Source: Hyphomicrobiales bacterium (GTDB lineage Bacteria; Pseudomonadota; Alphaproteobacteria; Rhizobiales; Beijerinckiaceae). From it: 64,000 nucleotides of DNA. Both the position numbers and the translations under genes were made by a program. A model generated the notes under the pieces. The model was not told where the DNA came from and made no database searches. It saw only the letters and a list, made by a program, of their open reading frames with translations. Location of the stretch: assembly GCA_027489955.1 (NCBI GenBank), contig JAIXYZ010000009.1, positions 85,071 through 149,070 on the forward strand, given 5' to 3'. Below are positions 1-9,509 of this stretch, one piece after another (positions within the stretch are counted from its first letter, which is position 1; each line of letters begins with the position of its first letter).

Positions 1-1
1 C

Positions 2-717
2 GAGGGGCGCATCGCGCTGGTCCATGCGCGCACCGACCCGGCTGCCGAGATCGCCGCGGCGACCCGCTCCGGCGGGGCCTATATCCGGCGGCCGTCGGTC
101 TTCCTGCTGGAGCGCCTGCCCGACCACGCCATCGCGGCGAGGGCGAAGGTCGCCCGCACGTTCCAGAACATCCGGCTGTTCACCGGCATGACCGTGCTGG
201 AGAACCTGCTCGTCGCCCAGCACAACCGGCTGATGGTGGCCTCCGGCTACACCCTGCTCGGCGTCATCGGCTGGCCGTCCTACGGCCGCGCCCAGGCGGC
301 GGCCATCGACAAGGCGCGGTTCTGGCTGGACCGGATTGGCCTCATCGACCGCGCCGACGATCCCGCGGGCGACCTGCCCTATGGCGACCAGCGGCGGCTC
401 GAGATCGCGCGGGCCATGTGCACCGATCCGGTGCTCCTGTGCCTGGACGAGCCGGCCGCCGGCCTCAACCCGCGCGAAAGCCAGCAGCTCAACGAGTTGC
501 TCCTGTCCATCCGTGACGAGATCGGCACCTCTCTCCTGCTGATCGAGCACGACATGTCCGTTGTGATGCAGATTTCCGACCACGTCGTGGTGCTCGACTA
601 CGGCACCAAGATCGCCGACGGCACGCCCGCCGAGGTCCAGTCCGATCCGGCCGTCATCGCCGCCTATCTGGGCGTCGAGGACGACGAGGTCGCGCGCGTC
701 GAGGCGGAGGTCGGCGT

Positions 718-721
<4 letters not shown>
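2..721 (+). CDS. livG: Branched-chain amino acid ABC transporter ATP-binding protein LivG, 5' end missing
   Basis: This is the C-terminal 239 residues of a cytoplasmic ABC ATPase; the gene enters from the left edge, so the Walker A region lies outside the window. The reading frame is open from base 2. Visible motifs are the Q-loop in ARTFQNIRLF, a signature-like PYGDQRRLEIARA, Walker B LLCLDEPAAGLNP and the H-loop LLIEHDM; the TFQNIRLF/GLNP/EHDMSVV combination is typical of LivG. The stretch before the Q-loop (RPSVFLLERLPDHAIAAR) is longer than in E. coli LivG but has the form I remember from rhizobial homologues. The stop overlaps the livF start by four bases (ATGA), so the two are translationally coupled. 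LivG and LivF together energise LivHM, expected upstream. Confidence 0.93.
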
Positions 722-1463
<742 letters not shown>

Positions 1464-1464
<1 letters not shown>

Positions 1465-1835
1465 TGCAGGGCATTCTGTACGAGGAACCCTCGGTCTGGC
1501 TGTTCCTTCTCGTGACGGTCGTCATGGGAGGCTGGACGGCTTGGATGACCGGACGGGCGCTGGCGAAGAACTGGCGCCATTGGGGCCTGGCCGTGGCGGC
1601 GCTGCTGATCCTGGCCGTCGCCGTGCGCTTCATCCATTACGCCCTCTTCCAGGGCACGTTCATCTCGCCGCGCTACTACCTCGTCGACGCGATCGTCGTC
1701 CTGGCCATCGGCATGATCGGATTCCGCGTGACGCGGGCCCGCCAGATGGCGTCCCAGTACGGCTGGATCTACGAGCGTGCCGGCCCCCTCGCCATCCGCC
1801 AGCGCGACACCGCCGGAAGGGACGTTTCCGCCTGA
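1464..1835 (+). CDS. Small membrane protein of the liv operon (DUF6867-like)
   Basis: 123-residue protein with three likely membrane segments: about residues 10-28 (VWLFLLVTVVMGGWTAWM), 38-57 (LAVAALLILAVAVRFIHYAL) and 73-90 (DAIVVLAIGMIGFRVTR). It starts at the ATG that overlaps the livF stop; a TTG one codon upstream is possible. I recall this protein from Hyphomicrobiales liv operons under the label DUF6867, but have no assigned function. Translational coupling to livF and its place just before the binding protein suggest an accessory role in assembly or activity of the transporter. That role is inference. Confidence 0.75.
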
Positions 1836-1865
1836 AAACGATACGATTTTAGTCTCATCCATATG

Positions 1866-1881
1866 CACCCGTTTTCGGGTG
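1866..1881 (+). promoter_or_regulatory. Hairpin in the leader of the binding-protein gene
   Basis: CACCCG-TTTT-CGGGTG is a perfect 6-bp stem with a four-T loop, 97 bases before the livK-type start and 31 bases after the stop of the small membrane protein. No T-run follows, so it is not a strong intrinsic terminator. Such a hairpin could stabilise a processed binding-protein mRNA or mark attenuation within the operon; the sequence does not decide between them. Confidence 0.35.
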
Positions 1882-1977
1882 ACACCTGCCGGAAAAGGCG
1901 CAATGATCCGCGCCAAGGCGGGCGACATCCGCCGAACGGACGCCGGGAGCGTCCAGCACATGACAGGGGAATGAGTG

Positions 1978-3093
1978 ATGAAAAAGGTATTGTTGACCAG
2001 CGTCGCGATGATCGGTCTGGTCTATGCCGGCGCCGCCAGCGCCCAGATCAAGATCGGCGTCGCCGGTCCTATCACCGGCCCTAACGCGACCTTCGGCGCG
2101 CAGCTCAAGAACGGCGTCGAGCAGGCCGTCGAGGACATCAACGCCGCCGGCGGCATCAACGGCCAGAAGCTCCAGATCTCCATCGGCGACGACGTCTCCG
2201 ACCCCAAGCAGGGCGTGTCGGTCGCGAACAAGTTCGCGGGCGAGGGCGTGAAGTTCGTCGTCGGCCACTTCAACTCCGGCGTGTCGATCCCCGCCTCCGA
2301 CGTCTACGCGGAATCCGGCATCCTCCAGATCACCCCCGCCTCCACCAACCCGACCTTCACCGAGCGCAAGCTCTGGAACACGTTCCGCACCTGCGGCCGT
2401 GACGACCAGCAGGGCGGCGTCGCCGGCAATTACCTGGCCGAGAAGTTCGCGGGCAAGAAGGTCGCGGTCGTCCACGACAAGACGCCCTACGGCAAGGGCC
2501 TGGCCGACGAGACCCAGAAGGCGATGAACGCCAAGGGCCTCAAGGAAGTCGTGTACGAGGGCATCAACCCGGGCGAGAAGGAATATTCCGCGCTCGTGTC
2601 GAAGCTGAAGGCGGCCGCGGTGGACGTGGTCTATTTCGGCGGCCTGCACACGGAAGCCGGCCTCATCATCCGCCAGATGCGCGACCAGGGCCTCAACGCC
2701 CCGCTCATGTCGGGTGACGGCATCGTTTCCTCGGAGTTCGTCTCCATCGCCGGCCCGGGCGCCGAAGGCACGCTGATGACCTTCTCCCCCGACCCGCGCA
2801 AGAACCCGAACGCCAAGGACGTCGTCGCCAAGTTCAAGGCGAAGAACTTCGATCCCGAGGCCTACACGCTCTACAGCTACGCCGCCGTGCAGATCATCGC
2901 CGAGGCCGCCAAGGCCGCCAATTCGGTCGACCCGAAGAAGGTCGCCGAGGCCATGAAGGCCGGCAAGCCGTTCAAGACCGTGATCGGCGACATCGGCTTC
3001 GACGCCAAGGGCGACATCACCCGTCCGGACTACGTGATGTACACCTGGACCAAGGGCGCCGACGGCAAGATCACCTACACCGAGAACAACTGA
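1978..3093 (+). CDS. livK: Branched-chain amino acid ABC transporter substrate-binding protein
   Basis: 371-residue periplasmic binding protein of the Leu/Ile/Val family (type I periplasmic fold). A signal peptide occupies residues 1-22, with cleavage after GAASA before QIKIGVAGPITGP. The family start motif G-x-x-G-P-x-x-G and the central VGHFNSGVSIPAS and ITPASTNPTFTER segments match LivJ/LivK, including ligand-contact Ser/Thr residues. I chose the ATG at 1978, which has AGGGGA upstream, over the GTG one codon earlier. It lies 142 bases after the membrane-protein gene and is followed by a strong hairpin terminator. Exact ligand preference (Leu, Ile/Val, amides or others) cannot be read from the sequence. 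Confidence 0.93.
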   Translation: MKKVLLTSVAMIGLVYAGAASAQIKIGVAGPITGPNATFGAQLKNGVEQAVEDINAAGGINGQKLQISIGDDVSDPKQGVSVANKFAGEGVKFVVGHFNSGVSIPASDVYAESGILQITPASTNPTFTERKLWNTFRTCGRDDQQGGVAGNYLAEKFAGKKVAVVHDKTPYGKGLADETQKAMNAKGLKEVVYEGINPGEKEYSALVSKLKAAAVDVVYFGGLHTEAGLIIRQMRDQGLNAPLMSGDGIVSSEFVSIAGPGAEGTLMTFSPDPRKNPNAKDVVAKFKAKNFDPEAYTLYSYAAVQIIAEAAKAANSVDPKKVAEAMKAGKPFKTVIGDIGFDAKGDITRPDYVMYTWTKGADGKITYTENN

Positions 3094-3119
3094 TCGGCGG
3101 GCAATCGCCGCATCGGTGG

Positions 3120-3150
3120 AAGGGCGCCCTCCGGGGCGCCCTTCTGCTTT
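3120..3150 (+). terminator. Rho-independent terminator after livK
   Basis: A 10-bp stem AAGGGCGCCC/GGGCGCCCTT with a TCCGG loop is followed by TCTGCTTT. It lies 26 bases after the livK stop and 40 bases before the convergent ccdA-like gene end, so it probably serves the liv operon. Confidence 0.8.
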
Positions 3151-3189
3151 GGAGCGAGCGCTTCGGCGGCAGGTTCGCGAGTGAACCTG

Positions 3190-3918
3190 CTAGCCGATCC
3201 GTCCCAGGGCGGGGAACGTCTCCAGCAGCCAGAACGACAGCGTCGTGAACGTGCCCGTCAGGAAGGCGATGCCGGTCACGACGAGCAGCACGCCCATCGC
3301 CTTCTCCACATAGGAGAAGCCGCCGCGGAACCGCTTCAGGAACCTGACGAACGGCCCCATGGCGAGGGCCGCGAGCAGGAACGGCACGCCCAGGCCCGCG
3401 GAATAGGTCGCCAGCAGCAGGGCCCCGCGCCCCGCCTCGGCCTCGTTGCCGGCCACCGCCAGCACCGCGGCGAGAACCGGCCCGATGCAGGGCGTCCAGC
3501 CGAAGGCGAAAGCCAGACCCATCACGTAGGCGCCCCAGATGCCGCCCTTGCGGTCGACGTCGAAGCGCGCCTCCCGCATCAGCATGCGGATGCGGAAGAC
3601 GCCGAGGAAATGCAGGCCCATCACGATGATGGCGATGCCGGCGACGATGCTCAGCGTCTGCAGGTGCTGCCGCAGCACCTGGCCCAGCAGGGACGCTCCG
3701 GCGCCCAGCGCCACGAACACGGTTGAAAACCCGGCGACGAAGAGCAGCGCCGCCAGCAGCGCCCGGCGGCGGACGTCCGCGTCCGGCCGGTCCTGCATCC
3801 GGTCGAGCGAGGTGCCCGCCAGGTACGACAGGTACGGCGGCACCAGGGGCAGCACGCAGGGGCTGAGGAAGCTGACGACGCCGGCGAGCGCCGCGGCCGG
3901 ATAGGTCACGGTGGACAT
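3190..3918 (-). CDS. ccdA: CcdA/DsbD-type thiol-disulfide transmembrane transporter
   Basis: 242-residue inner-membrane protein with about six transmembrane segments, the length of short CcdA proteins. The paired cysteines lie in SFLSPCVLPLVPPYLSYLAG (helix 1) and in FGWTPCIGPVLAA (helix 4), the hallmark of the CcdA family, which passes electrons from cytoplasmic thioredoxin to periplasmic apocytochrome c or thioredoxin-like partners. It stands alone between the liv operon (convergent) and a repeat-containing gap, so no partner such as a periplasmic thioredoxin is adjacent. Which periplasmic pathway it serves is not visible. Confidence 0.88.
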   Translation of the reverse strand: MSTVTYPAAALAGVVSFLSPCVLPLVPPYLSYLAGTSLDRMQDRPDADVRRRALLAALLFVAGFSTVFVALGAGASLLGQVLRQHLQTLSIVAGIAIIVMGLHFLGVFRIRMLMREARFDVDRKGGIWGAYVMGLAFAFGWTPCIGPVLAAVLAVAGNEAEAGRGALLLATYSAGLGVPFLLAALAMGPFVRFLKRFRGGFSYVEKAMGVLLVVTGIAFLTGTFTTLSFWLLETFPALGRIG

Positions 3919-4057
3919 GGGTTACGCTTGTATCGGAACCGGGCCGGACCGGAAACGCGGCGAAAGGCGGCTCGCTCAGTTGTGAGACGGTCTTTCGCTC
4001 CCCGAGCCTTGCACCCCGCCCTGCCCCGCCCCCGCTGCCTCGGGTCGCCGTACGCCC

Positions 4058-4137
4058 CGTCATTGCGAGGAGCGAAGCGACGAAGCAATCCATCGGCCGC
4101 AAGGCGTGGCTGGATTGCTGCTGCGCTCGCAATGACG
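4058..4137. repeat. Dispersed palindromic repeat, family A copy 1
   Basis: The ends are exact inverted copies: CGTCATTGCGAG at 4058-4069 and CTCGCAATGACG at 4126-4137, with inner arms around AGCGAAGCGACGAAGCAATCC. Two further copies lie at 9395-9474 and 14451-14529. All are intergenic and about 80 bases long. The family looks like a REP/MITE-like palindromic element known in general form from Rhizobiales genomes. It carries no reading frame of its own. Confidence 0.85.
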
Positions 4138-4149
4138 AAATCACCCATG

Positions 4150-4185
4150 GTCATCCCCGGCGGCGCGCAGCGCAAAGGGGATGAC
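4150..4185. repeat. Dispersed palindromic repeat, family D, short copy
   Basis: GTCATCCCC at 4150-4158 is inverted as GGGGATGAC at 4177-4185, with GGCGCGCAGCGC between. Related elements lie near 29.4, 37.2, 37.3 and 37.5 kb. With the family A copy it fills most of the gap between the ccdA-like gene and the FAD oxidoreductase end. Confidence 0.7.
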
Positions 4186-4209
4186 ATCAGCCGCTCCGGC
4201 CGGATGGCC

Positions 4210-5451
4210 TCAGAAGCGGTCGGCCCGGTAGGGCCTGGGATCGACGACCGTGTCCGCGCCGGTCATCATCTCGGCCACCAGCCGCCCCGTCACCGGGCCG
4301 AGCGTCAGGCCGTGATGGGCGTGGCCGAAGGCGAACCACAGCCCGGCATGGCGCGGCGCAGGGCCGATGATCGGCATCATGTCCGGCGTGCACGGCCGCG
4401 TTCCCATCCAGGGCTCGCTGTCGACGCGCTCGCCCAGCGGGAAGAGCGTGCGCGCCACGGGCTCGGCGCGCGCGAGCTGGACGGGAGTCTTCGGCGCGTC
4501 CCGGTGCGCGAACTCGGCGCCTGTGGTCAGACGCACGCCGCGGCGCATCGGCGCCAGGAGATAGCCGCGCTCGGCGTCGAGCACCGTGTGGTTCAGCACC
4601 GCATTGCCCTTGGGCGCGTAATGCATGTGATAGCCGCGCTTCACCGCGAGCGGGATCGCATAGCCGAGCTTCACCGTGATGAGGTCCGACCACGACCCCA
4701 GCGCCACGACGGCCTCGCCCGCGCTGACCGTCCCCTCGGCCGTGTGCACCGTCCAGTCCCGGCCCGATGCGTCCAGTGTCCGCGCGTCGCCCGTCAGCGT
4801 GCGGCCGCCGAGGCTCTCGAACAGCGCGACATAGGCGGCGGTCAGCGCCTGCGGGTCGATGACCGAGGCCGGGTCCGTCCAGTGGATGCCGCCCAGCAGG
4901 CTGTGATCCAGGAACGGCTCCTTCTCCGCCACGCCCCTGGCGTCGAGGGCCGCGAAGTTCACGCCGAACTCGCGCCGCCACGCCTCCGCTTCGGCCAGGC
5001 GCGCGTCGAGCTCCTTGCGCGTGCGCAGCAGCTTGATCCAGCCGCGCTCGCGGATGAGGTCCATGCAGCCCGCCTCGGTCGCCAGCGCCTTGTGCTCGAC
5101 CACGCAGCGCTCGATCAGCGGCGCATACTGGCGCGCGATGGCCGCATGCTTCTGCGGCCGCGAATGGAGCCAGTATTTCCACAGGAACGGCGCCAGCCGC
5201 GGCAGCGCGGACAGGTGGTAATGCGCGTCCGTCGTGTTGTTCAGCGCGTAGCGGAACAGAGCGCCGAAATCGTGCGGAAAGCCATAGGGGAAGACGCCTT
5301 CGCGCTGGATCAGGCCGGCATTGCCGAATGACGTCTCGAAGCCCGGTTCGCGCCGGTCCATCAGCACGACCGAGCGGCCGCGCTTCTGCAGGTGCAGCGC
5401 GACGCACACGCCCACGATCCCCGCCCCCAGCACGATCGCATCCGCACGCAT
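4210..5451 (-). CDS. FAD-dependent oxidoreductase, D-amino acid dehydrogenase-like
   Basis: 413-residue protein of the DAO/DadA flavoprotein family, which oxidises the C-N bond of D-amino acids or related secondary amines and passes electrons to a carrier. The dinucleotide-binding fold is at the N-terminus (VLGAGIVGVCVALHLQKRG), followed by MDRREPGFETSFGNAGLI, the DadA-type signature; near the C-terminus FGHAHHGLTLGPVTGRLVAEM is the second FAD-contact segment. I chose the ATG at 5451: an AAGGGAG ribosome site lies nine bases before it but abuts the alternative ATG at 5460. No alanine racemase or other dad gene is adjacent, so the substrate is open; dadA would be a guess. Confidence 0.85.
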   Translation of the reverse strand: MRADAIVLGAGIVGVCVALHLQKRGRSVVLMDRREPGFETSFGNAGLIQREGVFPYGFPHDFGALFRYALNNTTDAHYHLSALPRLAPFLWKYWLHSRPQKHAAIARQYAPLIERCVVEHKALATEAGCMDLIRERGWIKLLRTRKELDARLAEAEAWRREFGVNFAALDARGVAEKEPFLDHSLLGGIHWTDPASVIDPQALTAAYVALFESLGGRTLTGDARTLDASGRDWTVHTAEGTVSAGEAVVALGSWSDLITVKLGYAIPLAVKRGYHMHYAPKGNAVLNHTVLDAERGYLLAPMRRGVRLTTGAEFAHRDAPKTPVQLARAEPVARTLFPLGERVDSEPWMGTRPCTPDMMPIIGPAPRHAGLWFAFGHAHHGLTLGPVTGRLVAEMMTGADTVVDPRPYRADRF

Positions 5452-5552
5452 GGCAGCCATCTCCCTTTAAGTCGCTCGACCTCGCCGGAGCGCGACCTTA
5501 TGAGGGTTCGCGCGCCGGGTCAGCCCGTGCGATTTCCGCGAGGCGAGACGGC

Positions 5553-6539
5553 ATGTTCGCACTGAAACCGCTCCGTTCGGGCCTGGCCTTCCTCGGCCTG
5601 CACGCCACGCGCACCTACGCCGCCTCCATCTTCCTGGGCCTCGCGCTGCCCTGGCTGGCCGAGGCGTTCCGCCCCTTCCTGCCGGTGACCATCGTCACCT
5701 TCATCACGCTGAGCTTCGCGCGGGCCGATCTGGGCGGCATCCGTCGCGGCGTCAGCCGGCCCGGCAGGCTCGCCCTCGTCATCCTGTGGTCGACCCTTGC
5801 CATGCCGGTGCTCATCGCGGCGATCCTCGCCATATTCGGCCGCGACAGCCTCGATCCCGGCCTCCTGCTCGGCCTCAGCCTCGTGGCAGCCGCGCCGCCG
5901 CTCATGGCCTCCCCGGTCTACGCCACGATCCTCGGCTTCGAGGCGAGCGGGGCCCTGATCACCCTCGTCATCGGCATGGTGATGACGCCGTTCATCTCCC
6001 CGCCGCTGGCGAGCCTCATCGCCGGCACGGCAATCCCCATCGATCCGGTGGTGCTGAGCCTTCGCCTCGCCGGCCTGCTGGGCCTCGCCACCCTGCTCGC
6101 GGTGCTGGTGCGCCGCTTCGTCGGCGTCCAGCGCCTGACGCGCTACAAGCCGGAGATCGACGGCATCGGCGTCGTCTGCTTCTTCGTCTTCGCCATCGCC
6201 GCCATGGACGGCGTCATCGCGCTGACCATGGCCGATCCCTGGCGCACCGCGCTCTATCTCGGCGTGTCCTTCGCCATCTGCGCCGCCGGCTTCCTGGCGA
6301 CGCTGCTCGTCATGGCCTTTCTGGGCCGGGGCGAGGCCTTCGTCCTGGCGCTGGGCGTCGGCCTGCGCAACACGGGCCTGCTCGTCGCGCCCATGGGCGC
6401 CGCCATCCCCGACACGGCGTTCCTGTTCTTCTCGCTGCTGCAATTCCCGATCTACATGGCACCGCTCATCGTCGAGCCCCTGGCCCGCCTGATCGTGGGC
6501 CGGATCGGGCGCGACGTTGCGCCCCCGCCCCCGCAATGA
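5553..6539 (+). CDS. Bile acid:sodium symporter-family membrane protein
   Basis: 328-residue protein with nine to ten predicted membrane helices, including the family-typical glycine/proline-rich kinks ([33 protein letters not shown] in its central part, [17 protein letters not shown] later). This resembles the SBF/BASS superfamily of sodium-coupled organic anion transporters. The start is the ATG giving [10 protein letters not shown]; an in-frame extension upstream is arginine-rich and unlikely to be coding. It is followed 40 bases later by rpe, possibly in one transcript. The substrate is unknown. Confidence 0.75.
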   Translation: MFALKPLRSGLAFLGLHATRTYAASIFLGLALPWLAEAFRPFLPVTIVTFITLSFARADLGGIRRGVSRPGRLALVILWSTLAMPVLIAAILAIFGRDSLDPGLLLGLSLVAAAPPLMASPVYATILGFEASGALITLVIGMVMTPFISPPLASLIAGTAIPIDPVVLSLRLAGLLGLATLLAVLVRRFVGVQRLTRYKPEIDGIGVVCFFVFAIAAMDGVIALTMADPWRTALYLGVSFAICAAGFLATLLVMAFLGRGEAFVLALGVGLRNTGLLVAPMGAAIPDTAFLFFSLLQFPIYMAPLIVEPLARLIVGRIGRDVAPPPPQ

Positions 6540-6579
6540 TACCGGCGGCGTGAGTTACGGCCACCGGAACGGACCCGCC

Positions 6580-7260
6580 ATGCAGGACCTCATCATCGCC
6601 CCCTCCATTCTCGCGGCGGACTTCGCCCGCTTCGGCGAGGAGGTGCGCGACGTGGACGCCGCCGGCGCCGACTGGATCCATGTGGACGTGATGGACGGCC
6701 ACTTCGTGCCCAACATCTCGTTCGGGCCAGAAGTCGTGCGCGCTATCCGCCCGCACACCCGCAAGGTGCTGGACGTCCACCTGATGATCGCGCCGTGCGA
6801 TCCGTATCTGGAGGCCTTCGCCAAGGCCGGGGCCGACATCATCACCATCCATGCCGAGGCCGGCCCGCACATGCACAGGTCGCTCCAGGCGATCCGCGCT
6901 CTGGGCAAGAAGGCCGGCATCTGCATCAATCCCGGCACCCACGAGAGCGTGCTGGAATACGCGCTGCCGCTGGTCGATCTCGTCCTCCTGATGACGGTCA
7001 ATCCGGGCTTCGGCGGTCAGGCCTTCATCGCCGACGTCGTCAACAAGATCGCCCGCGTGCGCCAGATGATCGGCGACCGGGACATCCACCTGGAGATCGA
7101 CGGCGGCGTCACGCCCGAGACCGCGCCGCTCTGCGTCAAGGCGGGCGCGAACGCGCTCGTGGCGGGCTCCGCCGTGTTCAAGGGCGGCCGCGAGGCCTAT
7201 GCGGCCAATATCGAGGCCATCCGCACCGCCGCCGGCCGCGTGCGCGGTGAATGGGTCTGA
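6580..7260 (+). CDS. rpe: Ribulose-phosphate 3-epimerase
   Basis: 226-residue TIM-barrel enzyme of normal family length that interconverts ribulose 5-phosphate and xylulose 5-phosphate in the pentose phosphate or Calvin pathways. Signatures include [17 protein letters not shown] at the start, the metal-binding [33 protein letters not shown] and EIDGGVTPE with VAGSAVF at the phosphate site. The ATG at 6580 gives [11 protein letters not shown]. purB follows after 20 bases, so the two are probably cotranscribed. Confidence 0.96.
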   Translation: MQDLIIAPSILAADFARFGEEVRDVDAAGADWIHVDVMDGHFVPNISFGPEVVRAIRPHTRKVLDVHLMIAPCDPYLEAFAKAGADIITIHAEAGPHMHRSLQAIRALGKKAGICINPGTHESVLEYALPLVDLVLLMTVNPGFGGQAFIADVVNKIARVRQMIGDRDIHLEIDGGVTPETAPLCVKAGANALVAGSAVFKGGREAYAANIEAIRTAAGRVRGEWV

Positions 7261-7280
7261 ACCAGAAGGACTGAACCGAC

Positions 7281-8588
7281 ATGATCCCGCGCTATTCCCG
7301 CCCCGACATGGTGGCCATCTGGTCGCCGGAGACGCGGTTCCGCATCTGGTTCGAGATCGAGGCCCACGCCACGCAGGCGCTGGCCGATCTCGGCGTGGTG
7401 CCGCAGGAGGCGGCGCGGATCGTCTGGGAGAAGGGCTCGGCCGCCACGTTCGACGTCGCCCGGATCGACGAGATCGAGCGCGTCACCAAGCACGACGTCA
7501 TCGCGTTCCTCACGCATCTGGCCGAGATCGTCGGGCCGGAGGCGCGCTTCGTCCACCAGGGCATGACCTCGTCCGACGTGCTGGACACCTGCCTGTCAGT
7601 GCAGCTCGCCCGCGCGACGGATATTCTGCTGGCGGACATGGATGCGCTGCTGGCGGCCATCCGCCGCCGGGCCTTCGAGCACAAGCTCACCCCGACGATC
7701 GGCCGCTCCCACGGCATCCATGCCGAGCCGGTCACCTTCGGTCTGAAGCTCGCCCAGGCCTATGCCGAGTTCGACCGCTGCCGGGCGCGCCTTGCCGCCG
7801 CACGGGCGGAGATCGCCACCTGCGCCATTTCCGGCGCCGTGGGCACCTTCGCCAACATAGACCCGCGCGTGGAAGCCTACGTGGCGCAGAAGATGGGCCT
7901 GACCGTCGAGCCGGTCTCGACGCAGGTCATCCCCCGCGACCGGCATGCCATGTATTTCGCGACGCTCGGCGTCGTCGCCTCCTCCATCGAGCGGCTTGCG
8001 ACCGAGATTCGCCACCTCCAGCGCACCGAGGTCTACGAGGCGGAGGAATATTTCTCGCCCGGCCAGAAGGGCTCGTCGGCCATGCCGCACAAGCGCAACC
8101 CGGTGCTCACCGAGAACCTCACCGGGCTTGCCCGCATGGTCCGCGCCTTCGTGACGCCGGCGCTGGAGAACGTCGCCCTCTGGCACGAGCGCGACATCTC
8201 CCACTCGTCCGTGGAGCGCATGATCGGCCCCGACGCCACCGTGACGCTCGACTTCGCGCTGGCGCGCCTCACCGGCGTCGTCGACAAGCTGCTGATCTAT
8301 CCGGAGAACATGCGCCGGAACATGGACCGCCTCGGCGGGCTGCATAATTCCCAGCGCGTGCTGCTGGCCCTCACCCAGAAGGGCGTCTCCCGCGAGGACA
8401 GCTACCGCCTCGTCCAGCGCAACGCCATGAAGGTCTGGGAACAGGGCGCGGACTTCCTCACCGAGCTGAAGGCCGACGCGGAGGTCACCGCCCACCTCTC
8501 CGCCGCCGAACTCGCCGCCATGTTCGACGAGGCCTACCACTTCACCCACGTCGACACGATCTTCGCCCGGGTGTTCGGGGAGGCGTGA
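7281..8588 (+). CDS. purB: Adenylosuccinate lyase
   Basis: 435-residue enzyme of the fumarase/aspartase superfamily, of the shorter PurB type. It cleaves SAICAR to AICAR and adenylosuccinate to AMP in purine synthesis. The family signature SSAMPHKRNP is at about residues 264-273, with HQGMTSSDVLDT and GRSHGIHAEPVTFGLK supplying the other active-site segments. An AGAAGGA ribosome site precedes the ATG. It lies 20 bases behind rpe on the same strand and ends seven bases before the convergent DUF2314 gene. Confidence 0.97.
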   Translation: MIPRYSRPDMVAIWSPETRFRIWFEIEAHATQALADLGVVPQEAARIVWEKGSAATFDVARIDEIERVTKHDVIAFLTHLAEIVGPEARFVHQGMTSSDVLDTCLSVQLARATDILLADMDALLAAIRRRAFEHKLTPTIGRSHGIHAEPVTFGLKLAQAYAEFDRCRARLAAARAEIATCAISGAVGTFANIDPRVEAYVAQKMGLTVEPVSTQVIPRDRHAMYFATLGVVASSIERLATEIRHLQRTEVYEAEEYFSPGQKGSSAMPHKRNPVLTENLTGLARMVRAFVTPALENVALWHERDISHSSVERMIGPDATVTLDFALARLTGVVDKLLIYPENMRRNMDRLGGLHNSQRVLLALTQKGVSREDSYRLVQRNAMKVWEQGADFLTELKADAEVTAHLSAAELAAMFDEAYHFTHVDTIFARVFGEA

Positions 8589-8595
8589 CGCCAGC

Positions 8596-9066
8596 CTAGA
8601 GGCCGAACTTCAATCGGAGTTCGGCCGCAGCATCCGGCGGCAGATAAGGGATCATCACCACCATCGTTCGTCCGCCGACGAAGCGTCCATTCTTCTCATA
8701 GACCCAGTCGCTTGCGTCTCGAACTGCGAAGGCACGAACATCGCCTCGCTGCAGTCCTGCGATCCTGTCGGGATTGTTGATAACTATGCCTTCGCCCGTC
8801 GACTTTGAGAGCTTGGTGACGGCGAGCCAAACGTGCTCGTCGCCTCCGTCCCCGGTTGGGAAGGGCAGCTTGATCATGTGCTTTTCGCCAACGCCACTCG
8901 CGTAGGCTGAAACGAACTCCGACATGGTGCGCCGAGCATCGGCGACCGCGCGGTTCATGGCCGCTGAAAGTGCGTGATCCGAACCACGATACGAAACGAT
9001 AGGGTCCGCCATCACCAAACTAGTCGAGAAAAAATACATCAGAACAATCAAGGCTGATTTCAGCAT
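8596..9066 (-). CDS. Secreted DUF2314-type protein
   Basis: 156-residue protein with a signal peptide (residues 1-21, cleavage after LVMA). The mature part matches the DUF2314 pattern as I remember it: EHVWLAVTKL, GIVINNPDRIAGLQRGD, and SDWVYEKNGRFVGGRTMVVMIPYL, the D-W-x-Y-x-x-x-G-x-x-x-G-G core. Family function is unknown. The base composition and codon use are clearly less G+C-rich than in the neighbours, and the upstream 100 bases are A+T-rich, which suggests acquisition by transfer. It converges on purB with a gap of seven bases. Confidence 0.75.
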   Translation of the reverse strand: MLKSALIVLMYFFSTSLVMADPIVSYRGSDHALSAAMNRAVADARRTMSEFVSAYASGVGEKHMIKLPFPTGDGGDEHVWLAVTKLSKSTGEGIVINNPDRIAGLQRGDVRAFAVRDASDWVYEKNGRFVGGRTMVVMIPYLPPDAAAELRLKFGL

Positions 9067-9225
9067 GTCATCAAATCCGCTCTAATACCAAAACGCTATG
9101 ACAAATCAGGCATTTACGCAATATTTCAGGTGAGGTTCAAAAGCTGTCCTGATCACTTCCGTCTTGAGATCAGGAAGCTCGTCCGTTGCCGGGATGCTCG
9201 GCGTCCGACCTCTGGGATGGCGTGG

Positions 9226-9248
9226 ATGCTCGGCACGAGGCCGAGCAT
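9226..9248. repeat. Palindromic repeat, family C copy 1
   Basis: ATGCTCGGC-ACGAG-GCCGAGCAT is a perfect 9-bp inverted repeat. The second copy at 14114-14136 differs only in the loop, and both are preceded by GCGTGG and followed by GACG. Confidence 0.85.
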
Positions 9249-9292
9249 GACGCCAGCAGGCTGAACCGCGTTCGCCTGTCACCAACGCCGTC

Positions 9293-9315
9293 ATGGTCGG
9301 GCCTGTCCCGACCAT
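9293..9315. repeat. Palindromic repeat, family B copy 1
   Basis: ATGGTCGGG-CCTGT-CCCGACCAT is a perfect 9-bp inverted repeat followed by CCACG. Copies occur at 14202-14224 and 37098-37120. Confidence 0.85.
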
Positions 9316-9394
9316 CCACGCCTTCGGCCCGTCTGGATACCGCTCCGCAAGCCGTCACGCCCGACACCGTCACGCCCGATTCCGTCGCCCTCTC

Positions 9395-9474
9395 CGTCAT
9401 TGCGAGGAGCGGAGCGACGAAGCAATCCAGCCGGTCGGCCGTGCGCTGGATGGCTTCGCTGCCCTCGCAATGAC
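9395..9474. repeat. Dispersed palindromic repeat, family A copy 2
   Basis: CGTCATTGCGAG at the left is inverted as CTCGCAATGAC at the right; the inner part, AGCGGAGCGACGAAGCAATC, is nearly identical to the copies at 4058 and 14451. It ends 35 bases before the methyltransferase-like gene. Confidence 0.85.
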
Positions 9475-9509
9475 CATCGCCATCCCCGCATATCGCCGCC
9501 ATCCGTGCG

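Larger units (their letters stand above)
9067..9509. other. Intergenic region carrying three repeat families
   Basis: 443 bases without a credible gene. The first 100 bases are A+T-rich and probably hold the promoter of the leftward DUF2314 gene. The rest holds three palindromic repeats of different families in the order C (9226-9248), B (9293-9315) and A (9395-9474), an arrangement repeated near 14.1-14.5 kb. Confidence 0.8.
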
